The notes under the pieces are model-generated. The model did no database searches. It was not told the DNA's origin and saw nothing but the letters and a program-made list of their open reading frames with translations. The translations under genes and the position numbers were made by a program. 13,100 bases of DNA, taken from NCBI GenBank assembly GCA_021839785.1, contig JAKCAB010000499.1, positions 1 to 13,100 of the forward strand, in the 5' to 3' direction. Numbering within the stretch: position 1 is the stretch's first letter; the number at the start of each line of letters is the position of its first letter. This document shows, in pieces, positions 1 through 6,920 of this stretch. This stretch comes from a bacterium (GTDB taxonomy: Bacteria > Verrucomicrobiota > Verrucomicrobiae > Limisphaerales > J093).

Positions 1-1887
1 CCGCTTTGGGGGCCGTTGCACGCGCCGCACCACTGGGGCGAATCGCTGTTCGGCTATTATCTCACCCAGGACGAAGGCGTGCTCCGCAAACACGCCCAAA
101 TGCTCGCCGACGCCGGCGTGGACGTGGTGATCTTCGACGTCACGAATCAGATCACCTACAAGGAAGATTACCTGGCCTTGCTGCGCGTGTGGTCCGCCAT
201 GCGCCGGGCCGGCAACCGCACGCCGGCCGTGGCGTTCCTCACACCGTTCTGGGATCCGGCCAAGGTGGTGCGCGAACTCTGGCGCGACCTTTACGCGCCA
301 GGGCTCTACCCGGAGCTTTGGTTCCGCTGGGCCGGCAAGCCGCTGATCCTGGCCGATCCGGCAATGCTCCTCGACCGCGGCGGCAACGATCAACAGAACA
401 CCGCCGTTGAACTCCAGCCCAACCACACGCTGGGCCAAAGCTTCGCCACCACGGAGCCGCTGGAGAAAATCGGCGGCCGTTTCCCGACCTGGAATACTGC
501 GGGCGCGGCGATGACGCTCACGCTGTTCCACGGCGGCCCGAGCGGCGAGCGCCTGGTCAGCCAGCGCTTCACGAACGTTCACGACAACGAATGGCGGATG
601 CTCGCGGTCAGCCCGCCGCTGGCGCCGGGCACGTATTACCTGGAGATGTCCGCGGCGCAGGGCAAGGTCGGCTGGTGGAGCCACACCGATGACGTGCTGA
701 GCGGCGGCGAGGCATTCGCGGATGGCAAACCGATCGGCGGCGATCGCACACTTCGCCTGTTGACGGTCAACGCCGAAACCCAGCGCCTGCGCGATTTCTT
801 CACGTTCCGCAAGCCGCAGCCGGATTATTTCCAAGGCCCGACCGGCCCCGATCAATGGAGCTGGCTGGAGGTTTATCCCCAACACGTGTTCACAAACTCG
901 GCCGGCGAAAAGGAACAAATGTCCGTAGGCGTGGCGCAAAACGCGGTGGGCAATCGCCTCGGCTCGATGAGCGAACTGGGCGCGCGCGGTCGCAGCTTCC
1001 ACGACGGCGCCACCGACACCCGACCGAATGCGGTCGCCTACGGCTTCAACGTGGCCAAGCAATGGCGGCGCGCGCTCGCCGAAGATCCGCGGTTCATCTT
1101 TGTGACCGGCTGGAACGAATGGATCGCCGGGCGGTTTGCGGAGTTCAACGGCATCAAGCGCCCGGTCATGTTTGTGGACCAGTTCGACGAGGAACACAGC
1201 CGCGACATCGAACCGATGCGCGGCGGCCACGGCGACGATTACTTTTACCAGTTCGTGAGCTATGTGCGGCGCTACAAAGGCGTCCGGCAACCGCCGCCAA
1301 TCGGGCCCGCGCCCATCGAGGTGGACGGCCGGTTTGACGATTGGCGGGCGGTGGAACCCGAATTCCACGACACGATCGGCGATCCCGTCCACCGCCGGCA
1401 TCGCGGCTGGGACAAGAACGTGACTTACGAAAACCAGACCGGCCGCAACGACCTCGTCGCCGCCAAACTGAGCTTCGACGCGACGTCCGTTAGTTTCTAT
1501 GTGCGCACCCACGAAACGCTCACGCCCGCCACGGACACGAACTGGATGGTCCTGTTCCTCGACGTGGACGGCAACGCGACCAACGGCTGGCCCGGCTACG
1601 ACTGCCGCGTCAATGCGACCCGGCCCGCGCCGGACCGGGCGTCCATCGAACGTCGGGTCAACGACGCCTGGCAGGCCATCGGCACGGCGGCGTTTCGATC
1701 GGCAGGCAACGAACTTGAACTGGCAGTGCCGTGGTCGGCGCTGGGCTTGACGCGACCGCCGGCCTTCGTGGATTTCAAATGGGCCGATAACTGTCTGCGC
1801 GCCGGCGACTGGACCGACTTCACCTTGAACGGCGACGCCGCGCCGAACGACCGTTTCAATTACCGGGCGGCCTTGCGGTCGCCCTGA
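1..1887 (+). CDS. Putative secreted glycoside hydrolase (GWNEW type) with CBM9-like C-terminal domain, 5' partial
   Basis: The reading frame is open from base 1 and reads family-like sequence (PLWGPLHAPHHWGESLFGYY) from the first codon, so the start lies upstream; the TTG at 16 is probably not it. In the window it has 628 residues. Segments expected of a GH71/GH99-like alpha/beta barrel are seen: AGVDVVIFDVTN (about 38-49), a WFRW-GKPLILADP strand (about 107-121), WSWLEVYPQH, and GWNEWIAGRF (370-379). Family knowledge suggests the Glu of NEW acts in catalysis or binding. Residues about 136-257 look like a beta-sandwich inserted in the barrel. Residues about 437-628 (from IEVDGRFDDW, with FLDVDGNATNGWPGYD) resemble a CBM9/DOMON-like carbohydrate-binding domain. 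A role in polysaccharide breakdown outside the cytoplasm is inferred; the signal peptide would lie outside the window. The substrate cannot be told. The stop is TGA at 1885-1887, 57 bp before rsmI. Confidence 0.8.
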   Translation, partial: PLWGPLHAPHHWGESLFGYYLTQDEGVLRKHAQMLADAGVDVVIFDVTNQITYKEDYLALLRVWSAMRRAGNRTPAVAFLTPFWDPAKVVRELWRDLYAPGLYPELWFRWAGKPLILADPAMLLDRGGNDQQNTAVELQPNHTLGQSFATTEPLEKIGGRFPTWNTAGAAMTLTLFHGGPSGERLVSQRFTNVHDNEWRMLAVSPPLAPGTYYLEMSAAQGKVGWWSHTDDVLSGGEAFADGKPIGGDRTLRLLTVNAETQRLRDFFTFRKPQPDYFQGPTGPDQWSWLEVYPQHVFTNSAGEKEQMSVGVAQNAVGNRLGSMSELGARGRSFHDGATDTRPNAVAYGFNVAKQWRRALAEDPRFIFVTGWNEWIAGRFAEFNGIKRPVMFVDQFDEEHSRDIEPMRGGHGDDYFYQFVSYVRRYKGVRQPPPIGPAPIEVDGRFDDWRAVEPEFHDTIGDPVHRRHRGWDKNVTYENQTGRNDLVAAKLSFDATSVSFYVRTHETLTPATDTNWMVLFLDVDGNATNGWPGYDCRVNATRPAPDRASIERRVNDAWQAIGTAAFRSAGNELELAVPWSALGLTRPPAFVDFKWADNCLRAGDWTDFTLNGDAAPNDRFNYRAALRSP

Positions 1888-1944
1888 GCTTGGCCACTTG
1901 GATTCCGGACTTTCCAGCCGGCGGCTGGCTGGCTTAATCGCCGC

Positions 1945-2682
1945 GTGGAACCTCCGCTCCAACCCGGCACGCTGTACCTCGTGGCCACGCCCATCGGCAA
2001 CCTCGAGGACATCACGCTGCGCGCGCTGCGCGTCCTGCGCGAATGCGACGTGGTCGCCGCCGAGGACACGCGCCGCTCCGGCCAGTTGCTCACCCACTTC
2101 GGCCTCCGCAAACCGCTGCTGAGCTACTTCAAGTTCAACGAAGCTCGTCGCAGCGAGGAAATCATCGAACGACTGAAGCGCGGCGAGAAAATCGCGCTGG
2201 TCACCGACGCGGGCAGCCCCGGCATCAGCGATCCCGGCGAGCGCGTGGTGCGGGCGGCGATCGCCGCGGGCTGCCGGGTCGAGTGCGTGCCCGGACCGTG
2301 CGCCTTGGTGGCGGCGCTCACGGCCAGCGGTTTGCCCACCGACGAGTTCCATTTCGTGGGCTTTCTCCCGCACAAGTCCGGCCAGCGGCGCAAGACGCTC
2401 GCATCGCTGCGTGACCTGCCGGGCACGCTGGTCCTGTACGAATCGCCGCATCGCATCGACCGGCTGTTGGGCGAACTGGTGGAAGTCATGCCCGGCCGCG
2501 AGGTGGTGCTGGCCCGCGAGTTGACCAAGAAATTCGAGGAATTCCTGCGCGGCCAGCCGGCGGAGTTGCTGGCGGCGGCGAGGCATCGTGCGCTCCGCGG
2601 CGAGTTCGTGGTAATGATCGGCAGCGCTCCCGATCAGGCGCCAACGGCGATTGCCGGCGCCGAGTCCGCGGCTGAATCGTGA
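1945..2682 (+). CDS. rsmI: 16S rRNA (cytidine(1402)-2'-O)-methyltransferase RsmI
   Basis: RsmI uses S-adenosylmethionine to methylate the 2'-O-ribose of C1402 in the decoding centre of 16S rRNA. The 245-residue product shows the family's tetrapyrrole-methylase fold signatures: GTLYLVATPIGNLEDIT (about 8-24), VVAAEDTRRSGQLL (about 36-49), VTDAGSPGISDPGERVV (about 86-102), VPGPCALVAALTASGLP (about 114-130), FVGFLP, and ARELTKKFEEFLRG near residue 190. The start chosen is GTG at 1945, which puts the conserved TPIGNL at its usual distance from the N-terminus; no good Shine-Dalgarno precedes it. The protein stops soon after the catalytic domain (GEFVVMIG) and lacks the C-terminal helical extension of the about 286-residue E. 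coli protein. The next gene starts 70 bp downstream, so the two may be co-transcribed. Confidence 0.95.
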   Translation: MEPPLQPGTLYLVATPIGNLEDITLRALRVLRECDVVAAEDTRRSGQLLTHFGLRKPLLSYFKFNEARRSEEIIERLKRGEKIALVTDAGSPGISDPGERVVRAAIAAGCRVECVPGPCALVAALTASGLPTDEFHFVGFLPHKSGQRRKTLASLRDLPGTLVLYESPHRIDRLLGELVEVMPGREVVLARELTKKFEEFLRGQPAELLAAARHRALRGEFVVMIGSAPDQAPTAIAGAESAAES

Positions 2683-2752
2683 ATTCGAGCCAAGGTTGCC
2701 GAACGAAAAAGCGCTGGCAGCCACTCTTAAGAGGGGTAGCGTTCGCGTTGCC

Positions 2753-3040
2753 ATGACCTCCCAATCCACATTCGATCGGCTGCAATCCATTCAGCGCTGG
2801 GAACTCACCCTGGTCGCGCTGGCGGTGTTGACCGTCGTGGCGGCGATACTGGCGTTGCTCGACTCCGGAGTGTTCGCGGGCTTCTTTTTTCTGCTGGCCG
2901 CCGCCGTGACTTACGGCATCGCCAAGTTGCTGAATCTGGCCGGCGAGATTCTCGGCCGCCTGGATCGCCTGGACAGTCTGGAGCGCACTGCCGCTGCCAG
3001 CCACCCGCCAACGGCAGGACCGCCACCGACCACCCCGTAA
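2753..3040 (+). CDS. Small two-helix membrane protein, unknown function
   Basis: This 95-residue protein is not recognised. After a polar N-terminus (MTSQSTFDRLQSIQRWE) it has two hydrophobic stretches, about residues 18-36 (LTLVALAVLTVVAAILALL) and about 39-62 (GVFAGFFFLLAAAVTYGIAKLLNL). An amphipathic stretch, LAGEILGRLDRLDSLER, follows and could form a coiled coil, and the tail is Pro/Thr-rich. It therefore probably sits in the inner membrane as a hairpin with both ends on the same side. ATG at 2753 is chosen because it starts just before the polar N-terminus. A GAGGGG at 2731-2736 lies 16 nt upstream, rather far for a ribosome binding site. The frame stays open further upstream, into the end of rsmI, but that part has no protein-like composition. 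It lies between rsmI and the lytic transglycosylase on the same strand. Probably a real gene; the function is open. Confidence 0.6.
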   Translation: MTSQSTFDRLQSIQRWELTLVALAVLTVVAAILALLDSGVFAGFFFLLAAAVTYGIAKLLNLAGEILGRLDRLDSLERTAAASHPPTAGPPPTTP

Positions 3041-3125
3041 CCGCCGGTTAGCGACGGGCGATCACAAGCTGTCCAGCGCGCTCGCGCCTCGACGCCCCGT
3101 GGCGGCGCGGTTAGAAACACGCGCC

Positions 3126-3704
3126 ATGCGCCGCGCGAAGAAGCCATCGTATGCCGCCCTCGGTTGGGTGGTGGCCATCGTCTTGGTGGTCTTGGTTGCG
3201 TACTCATGGCGGGCGGGCCGCCGCGAGCACAGCCAGGACCGCACCATCCTGGCCGCCGCGCGCCGTTACGGCGTGGACCCGGCGTTGGTCAAGGCCATCG
3301 TCTGGCGCGAAAGCGATTTCGATCCGCGCGTCCGCGGCCGGGCTGGCGAAATCGGCTTGATGCAAATCACGGACGCGGCAGCCCAGGAATGGGCGGAAGC
3401 GGAGCGGGTGTATCCGCTGGCGGAAGCAAAGTTGTTCGATCCGCGGACGAACATCCACGCGGGGGCTTGGTACTTGCGGAAATTACTTCAGCGCTACCAG
3501 CGCACCGACCAACCGGCAGTGTTTGCGCTGGCGGATTACAACGCCGGCCGGGGCAACGTGCTTAAATGGGCGAAGGGGCTGGCGGCCACCAACAGCGAGG
3601 TTTTCGTGGGAGCGATCGGTTTTCCAAGCACGCAGGCCTACGTGAAGGCCGTCCTCGAACGACGATCCCGGTATGTCGCCGATTTCACGGGCGCGCCACG
3701 GTGA
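3126..3704 (+). CDS. Membrane-anchored SLT-type lytic transglycosylase
   Basis: The 192-residue product starts with MRRAKKPSY, then one hydrophobic anchor (about residues 12-27), and then a short soluble-lytic-transglycosylase (GH23-like) domain. Visible motifs are YGVDPALVKAIVWRESDFDP, with Glu62 as the expected catalytic acid, GEIGLMQIT (74-82), the DPRTNIHAGAWYLRKLL helix, and ADYNAGRGNV, corresponding to the family's AYNAG motif. Enzymes of this family cut the MurNAc-GlcNAc bond of peptidoglycan and leave a 1,6-anhydro end; the anchor places this one on the periplasmic face. ATG at 3126 is preferred over an upstream in-frame GTG at 3099 because it puts basic residues right before the membrane helix. 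No substrate-recognition or LysM domain is attached, so this is a minimal form. It converges with the minus-strand gene that ends at 3782. Confidence 0.88.
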   Translation: MRRAKKPSYAALGWVVAIVLVVLVAYSWRAGRREHSQDRTILAAARRYGVDPALVKAIVWRESDFDPRVRGRAGEIGLMQITDAAAQEWAEAERVYPLAEAKLFDPRTNIHAGAWYLRKLLQRYQRTDQPAVFALADYNAGRGNVLKWAKGLAATNSEVFVGAIGFPSTQAYVKAVLERRSRYVADFTGAPR

Positions 3705-3719
3705 GACGAAAAACCGCTC

Positions 3720-3749
3720 ACTGCTCTCCGCCCCGCAGGGCGGTGCAGT
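3720..3749. terminator. Strong hairpin between convergent genes, likely terminator for the minus-strand operon
   Basis: The 77-bp gap between two convergent genes holds an imperfect inverted repeat. The inner stem is CCGCCC (3728-3733) with GGGCGG (3738-3743) around a CGCA loop. The outer stem is ACTGC (3720-3724) with GCAGT (3745-3749), interrupted by a small asymmetric bulge. On the minus strand a run of five T (complement of 3709-3713) follows six bases after the stem, as in an intrinsic terminator. On the plus strand there is no T-run. The geometry fits a terminator mainly serving the minus-strand genes. Confidence 0.55.
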
Positions 3750-3781
3750 AGCGGCGCCGAACCAGCACGGAAAGGCTCGGC

Positions 3782-4156
3782 CTACCGGAACGCCGTCTGG
3801 CGGTTCAGGAACCAGGAGAGGGTGCTGGCGCCGCTGCGCTCGATCACCGCGCGGTCCATGATCTCGACCGGCGAGGTCGTGGCGGGAAAGCGCTCCAGCT
3901 TCGCAATCTTCTGGGTGCGGGAGCCGGTGACTTCGTGGGCGGCGGCCTTTTGCTTTTTCACCTTCTTGGTTGCCTTCGCCGATTTTGTCGCCTTGGCGGG
4001 AGCGCAGCCGCAGGCGCCGCAGGTTTTCGCCTTGCTGGTAGCCGCCTTGGCGTCCGAACCGGCCAAGGCGAGCGGCGTAGCGAACGCCAGTCCAGCGATC
4101 AAGGCGCCCAGCCCAACCAGCCGGGGCGCGGCCTTCTTTTTAATGACTGTTTTCAC
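3782..4156 (-). CDS. Small secreted Lys/Ala-rich protein with Cys cluster and TonB-plug-like C-terminus
   Basis: This 124-residue protein has no function I can name. From the N-terminus it shows: a basic start and hydrophobic core (about 13-32, ending LALA) that fit a Sec signal peptide; a CGACGC cluster (Cys46, Cys49, Cys51); a Lys/Ala-rich linker (about 54-73); and residues 75-124, EVTGSR...SPVEIMDRAVIERSGASTLSWFLNR. This last part closely resembles the first strands of a TonB-dependent receptor plug, which typically reads VTGSR..., PV-VIDR-IE-SGA-TL--LL. The protein stops there with TAG. No barrel follows, because the convergent transglycosylase gene is only 77 bp away. GTG at 4156 is preferred because it places the basic residues directly before the signal peptide; the frame remains open to 4240. 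It lies 154 bp downstream of panB on the same strand. It could be a true small protein family or the remnant of a receptor. Confidence 0.65.
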   Translation of the reverse strand: MKTVIKKKAAPRLVGLGALIAGLAFATPLALAGSDAKAATSKAKTCGACGCAPAKATKSAKATKKVKKQKAAAHEVTGSRTQKIAKLERFPATTSPVEIMDRAVIERSGASTLSWFLNRQTAFR

Positions 4157-4310
4157 GATCCGTAACGTGCCCGGTTCCGAGCGGTCGTGCAAGTGGTTCG
4201 TGGCCCGGTTGAGTTCTCTGCTGTGCAGCTTCCGCGCCAATCGCGGCTGGCCCGAACCTCCCGGCGCCTGTGCCCGCGGGCGAGTCTGGCGAGACTTGTA
4301 CGCCGGGAAG

Positions 4311-5069
4311 TCAAAGGCTGCGCCGCCACTCGTCGATGGCGGAGCGCATTTCGGCGAACGCCTGCAGGCGCGGCTTCACGAAGCGCGGGGTGAACCACGG
4401 AAACGTGCCCACCAGGTCGTTGCTGACCAGAATTTGGCCGTCACAGTCCGGCCCCGCCCCGATGCCGATCGTCGGCACGGGAACCGCGGTGGTGATGGCG
4501 CGCGTCACCGGAGCGGCGACCAGTTCCAGCACCATCGCAAACGCGCCGGCCTCCGCCAACGCCCGGGCATCGGCCAGCAAGGCCTCGCGTTCGGCCACCT
4601 CGCGACCTTTGACGTGGTAACCGCCTTCCTCGACGACGTGTTGCGGCAACATCCCGATGTGCCCCAAAAACGGAATGCCCGCCGCCACGATGGCGCGCAC
4701 TTGCGGCGCGATGGCCACGCCGCCTTCGGCCTTGACCGCCTCGGCGCCGGCGGCGAGCAACCGGCGGGCGTTGGCCACGGCTTCTTCGGGCGTGCGGTAA
4801 GAATGGATGGGCAGGTCCGCTGCGAGCAGGGCCCGCGGCTGGGCGCGCGCCGCGGCGCGGGTGTGGTGTTCCATGTCCGCCATCGTCACCTGGGTCGTGT
4901 CCGGGTAGCCAAGCACCACCATGCCCAGCGAATCCCCCACGAGGATCAGCGGAATGCCGGCTTCGTCGAGCAGCCGGGTAAATGGATAATCGTACGCCGT
5001 CAGGGCCGCGATCTTGGCGTGCCCCTTCATTGCCCGGATGGTTTCCGCCGTGATTTTCGGCGATTGCAT
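4311..5069 (-). CDS. panB: 3-methyl-2-oxobutanoate hydroxymethyltransferase PanB
   Basis: PanB transfers a hydroxymethyl group from 5,10-methylenetetrahydrofolate to 3-methyl-2-oxobutanoate, giving ketopantoate, the first committed step of pantothenate and coenzyme A synthesis in the cytoplasm. The 252-residue product has nearly the usual length (E. coli about 264). Conserved segments are ALTAYDYPFTRLLDEAGI near the N-terminus, LVGDSLGMVVLGY (metal-binding Asp region), DLPIHSY, EAVKAEGG (substrate-binding Lys), IPFLGHIGMLPQ, AMVLELV (catalytic Glu) and TIGIGAGPDCDGQILV. ATG at 5069 gives the normal spacing to TAYDY. In-frame codons upstream (GTG near 5147) would add a tail without family character. 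The open frame extends far upstream, but that part is only the antisense of the SGNH gene. panC and panD are not in the window. The gene is divergent from the SGNH gene across 126 bp. Confidence 0.95.
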   Translation of the reverse strand: MQSPKITAETIRAMKGHAKIAALTAYDYPFTRLLDEAGIPLILVGDSLGMVVLGYPDTTQVTMADMEHHTRAAARAQPRALLAADLPIHSYRTPEEAVANARRLLAAGAEAVKAEGGVAIAPQVRAIVAAGIPFLGHIGMLPQHVVEEGGYHVKGREVAEREALLADARALAEAGAFAMVLELVAAPVTRAITTAVPVPTIGIGAGPDCDGQILVSNDLVGTFPWFTPRFVKPRLQAFAEMRSAIDEWRRSL

Positions 5070-5153
5070 GAGAATCAAGGTCGCGTCGGCCCTGGAAGCG
5101 GACAAGCCGAATCTGGTCCGGCGGCGGCCGGCGGGGGAACCGCATTTCACCCC

Positions 5154-5183
5154 TTGCGAATTGGTGGGACTTCCTCCTTTAAT
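5154..5183 (+). promoter_or_regulatory. Candidate sigma-70-type promoter, nearly leaderless
   Basis: In the divergent gap between panB and the SGNH gene there is TTGCGA (5154-5159, four of six to the -35 consensus), an 18-bp spacer and TTTAAT (5178-5183, five of six to the -10 consensus). The SGNH ATG follows at 5196. Transcription would therefore start only about 5-7 bases before the start codon, giving an almost leaderless message, which fits the absence of a Shine-Dalgarno sequence. The match is from inspection only. Confidence 0.4.
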
Positions 5184-5195
5184 CCCGCCGTCTTT

Positions 5196-6629
5196 ATGCG
5201 CGTTTGCTATCGTTTGACGGCATTGGCGAGTCTGCTCCTGGCCGTTTCGGTTTGGAGTCAGGCGGTTTCCGACCCCGTGGCGGACCTCTTCACGCCGCGA
5301 CCACCGTTGCCCCCCGGCGTGGAAAACCAGCCCGGCGTCCCGTTGCGTTCTTCGGAAAACCCCAATCCCGCCGGGTTCAAGGTGCTCCCGTCGGCGCCCC
5401 GACCGGTCCCGCCGCGCCGGCCGCCGCTTCAGTTCAATGCCCGGGACCGGGTGCTTTTCCTCGGCGACGCGATCCTCGAAGCGGAGGCCAAGTACGGCTA
5501 TCTCGAGACGCGGATGGAAATCCAGGCTCCGACCGTGCCGCTCACCTTTTGGAACCTCTCCGCCAGCCCGAACAACCGCCTGCGCGATCCAGACCCGAAG
5601 GCGGCCAACCGGGACTTTACCTGGTTCACCAACCTCCTCGCCGAGGTGCGCGCTCTGGACCCCAACGTCGTTGTCCTCAGCTACGGCACGGCCGCCGCCC
5701 TCAACGGCCCGCCGAGCCTGCCGGCCTTCACCAACGTTTACGAGCATGTGATCGAAGGCTTGCTGTCGCTTCGATCGGCCGCGCCGCCACGGCTGGTCCT
5801 CCTCAGCCCGCTTGGTCACGAGCCGGCACCCGGTGAGCCGATGCCGCTCCTGACCAATCGCATGGCCCAGATGTTCGAGTTCGCGGTCGCCTCCTGGCAT
5901 CTTTCCACCAATCGCCAGACGGACTTTGTGGATCTCTTCGGCCTGACCCGCATCAAGGTGAACGAAGCCCTGAAGGCGGAAACCAACGGCGTGATAAAAC
6001 CCCGGATCACCGAAGACGGTTTGCGGCCCACGGCCTACGGCCAACGCGCGCTCACCTTCGCCCTGGACCGCGGCTTGCACTGGTTCCCCAACAACTGGCG
6101 GTTCGCGCTCATGGCCAACAACCAGTGGCGGCCCGGAGGGTTCGGCGCGCAAATCGCGTCGAACAGCCGAACGGATCACGACATGCGGGTCGTCTTCACC
6201 GAAGAAATGCTCCCCTGCCCGCCGCCGCCCGTGCCGATTGCCGATCCCGAACAGGAATACGAACCGCACTGCTACATCCAACTGCGCGACCTGGTGCCCG
6301 GCCGGTATGAATTGCGCGTGGACGGCCAGCGCGTCCTGGCCGGCACGCACGAGGACTGGGCCCGCTACGAAGTGATCGCCAGCGGACCTTCCTGGGACCA
6401 AGCCGAGAAGCTGCGTCAAAAGATCGTCGAGAAAAACGCCCGCTGGACCGCCTGGTGGCAGGAACAGCGTGCCCGCGGCCTTGACCACCTCGGGGAACCG
6501 CCGGCGGAGGTTCGTAACCTGGAAAAGGAAATTGCCACGTTGAGGCGGCCGACCCAGCGCACTTACGAGGTGGTCCGCGTCGGCGACGTGCCGGCGGCGA
6601 CCAACCAGTCCGCCGGCGCTCAGCACTAA
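5196..6629 (+). CDS. Secreted SGNH-fold protein with degenerate catalytic blocks
   Basis: The 477-residue product has a signal peptide (MRVCYRLTALASLLLAVSVWSQA, likely cut after residue 23), a Pro-rich linker to about 75, an SGNH/GDSL-hydrolase-like domain (about 83-290) and a C-terminal region of about 180 residues. That region includes the helix LRQKIVEKNARW (406-417), as seen in PVC SGNH proteins. Order and spacing of the SGNH blocks are kept: VLFLGDA (block I, 86-92), NLSAS, VVVLSYGTAAALNG (block III) and EDGLRPTAYGQRAL (block V). The expected nucleophile Ser is Ala92, the block III Asn is Ala166 and the block V His is Arg277; Asp274 remains. By family knowledge active enzymes are esterases or acetylhydrolases; this one is probably inactive or works differently. 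The ATG is supported by the signal peptide and a near-leaderless promoter. It may be a binding or structural protein outside the cytoplasm. Confidence 0.75.
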   Translation: MRVCYRLTALASLLLAVSVWSQAVSDPVADLFTPRPPLPPGVENQPGVPLRSSENPNPAGFKVLPSAPRPVPPRRPPLQFNARDRVLFLGDAILEAEAKYGYLETRMEIQAPTVPLTFWNLSASPNNRLRDPDPKAANRDFTWFTNLLAEVRALDPNVVVLSYGTAAALNGPPSLPAFTNVYEHVIEGLLSLRSAAPPRLVLLSPLGHEPAPGEPMPLLTNRMAQMFEFAVASWHLSTNRQTDFVDLFGLTRIKVNEALKAETNGVIKPRITEDGLRPTAYGQRALTFALDRGLHWFPNNWRFALMANNQWRPGGFGAQIASNSRTDHDMRVVFTEEMLPCPPPPVPIADPEQEYEPHCYIQLRDLVPGRYELRVDGQRVLAGTHEDWARYEVIASGPSWDQAEKLRQKIVEKNARWTAWWQEQRARGLDHLGEPPAEVRNLEKEIATLRRPTQRTYEVVRVGDVPAATNQSAGAQH

Positions 6630-6920
6630 GCTGAGGCGCTGCAATTCGGACGCCGCGGTTTGGGGAACGCCCGCCGTCGGCGGGGGTGTCCGGCGGCGGG
6701 CCGAACAAGCCCCTGCCAGCCGGTCGGCCGGCCACGGCTGCCCGCCTGTGGACAGGCTGGGGCGAGTGAGCTTGGTTCTGGCTGCGGACTTGTGGTCTTG
6801 TCGGCTGGGTACGGCGATGCCGCCGCAGCAAATCGGGTAATCTCCCCCATCTGGCGGCCTTGCAAAACCGGGGTTGTGGGCGTACTGGTGCGCTATCCAC
6901 TTCCCAACTCGGGTCTAGCC
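6630..6920. other. 291-bp non-coding gap rich in inverted repeats
   Basis: No convincing gene is seen here; the open frames have no protein-like composition. It holds several inverted repeats: CCCGCCG/CGGCGGG (6670-6684, a terminator-like hairpin 41 bp after the SGNH stop, no T-run), the 8-bp palindrome GGCCGGCC (6726-6733), GCCTGT/ACAGGC around GG (6744-6757), and a longer stem GCCGCC (6819-6824) with GGCGGC (6853-6858) enclosing 28 bases. The last part may act in the leader of the downstream pseudopilin message. No known riboswitch could be matched. Confidence 0.5.
6670..6684 (+). terminator. Hairpin downstream of the SGNH gene, possible terminator
   Basis: CCCGCCG and CGGCGGG form a perfect inverted repeat around one base (about five paired bases with a five-base loop in practice), 41 bp past the SGNH stop codon. 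No T-run follows, so an intrinsic terminator is only possible, not clear. Confidence 0.3.

Noticed and set aside
3822..5195. Long plus-strand open frame continuing upstream of the SGNH start, antisense to panB
   Set aside because: The sequence has no family resemblance before the signal peptide at 5196, while the opposite strand encodes clear PanB. Open antisense frames are expected in GC-rich coding DNA.
5070..6644. Minus-strand open frame that would extend PanB by about 525 residues
   Set aside because: It is the antisense of the SGNH gene, and PanB has its normal length when started at 5069.
6801..6880. Possible cyclic-di-GMP or other known riboswitch before the pseudopilin
   Set aside because: I looked for the conserved core bases of the common classes and could not find them; only generic stems are present.
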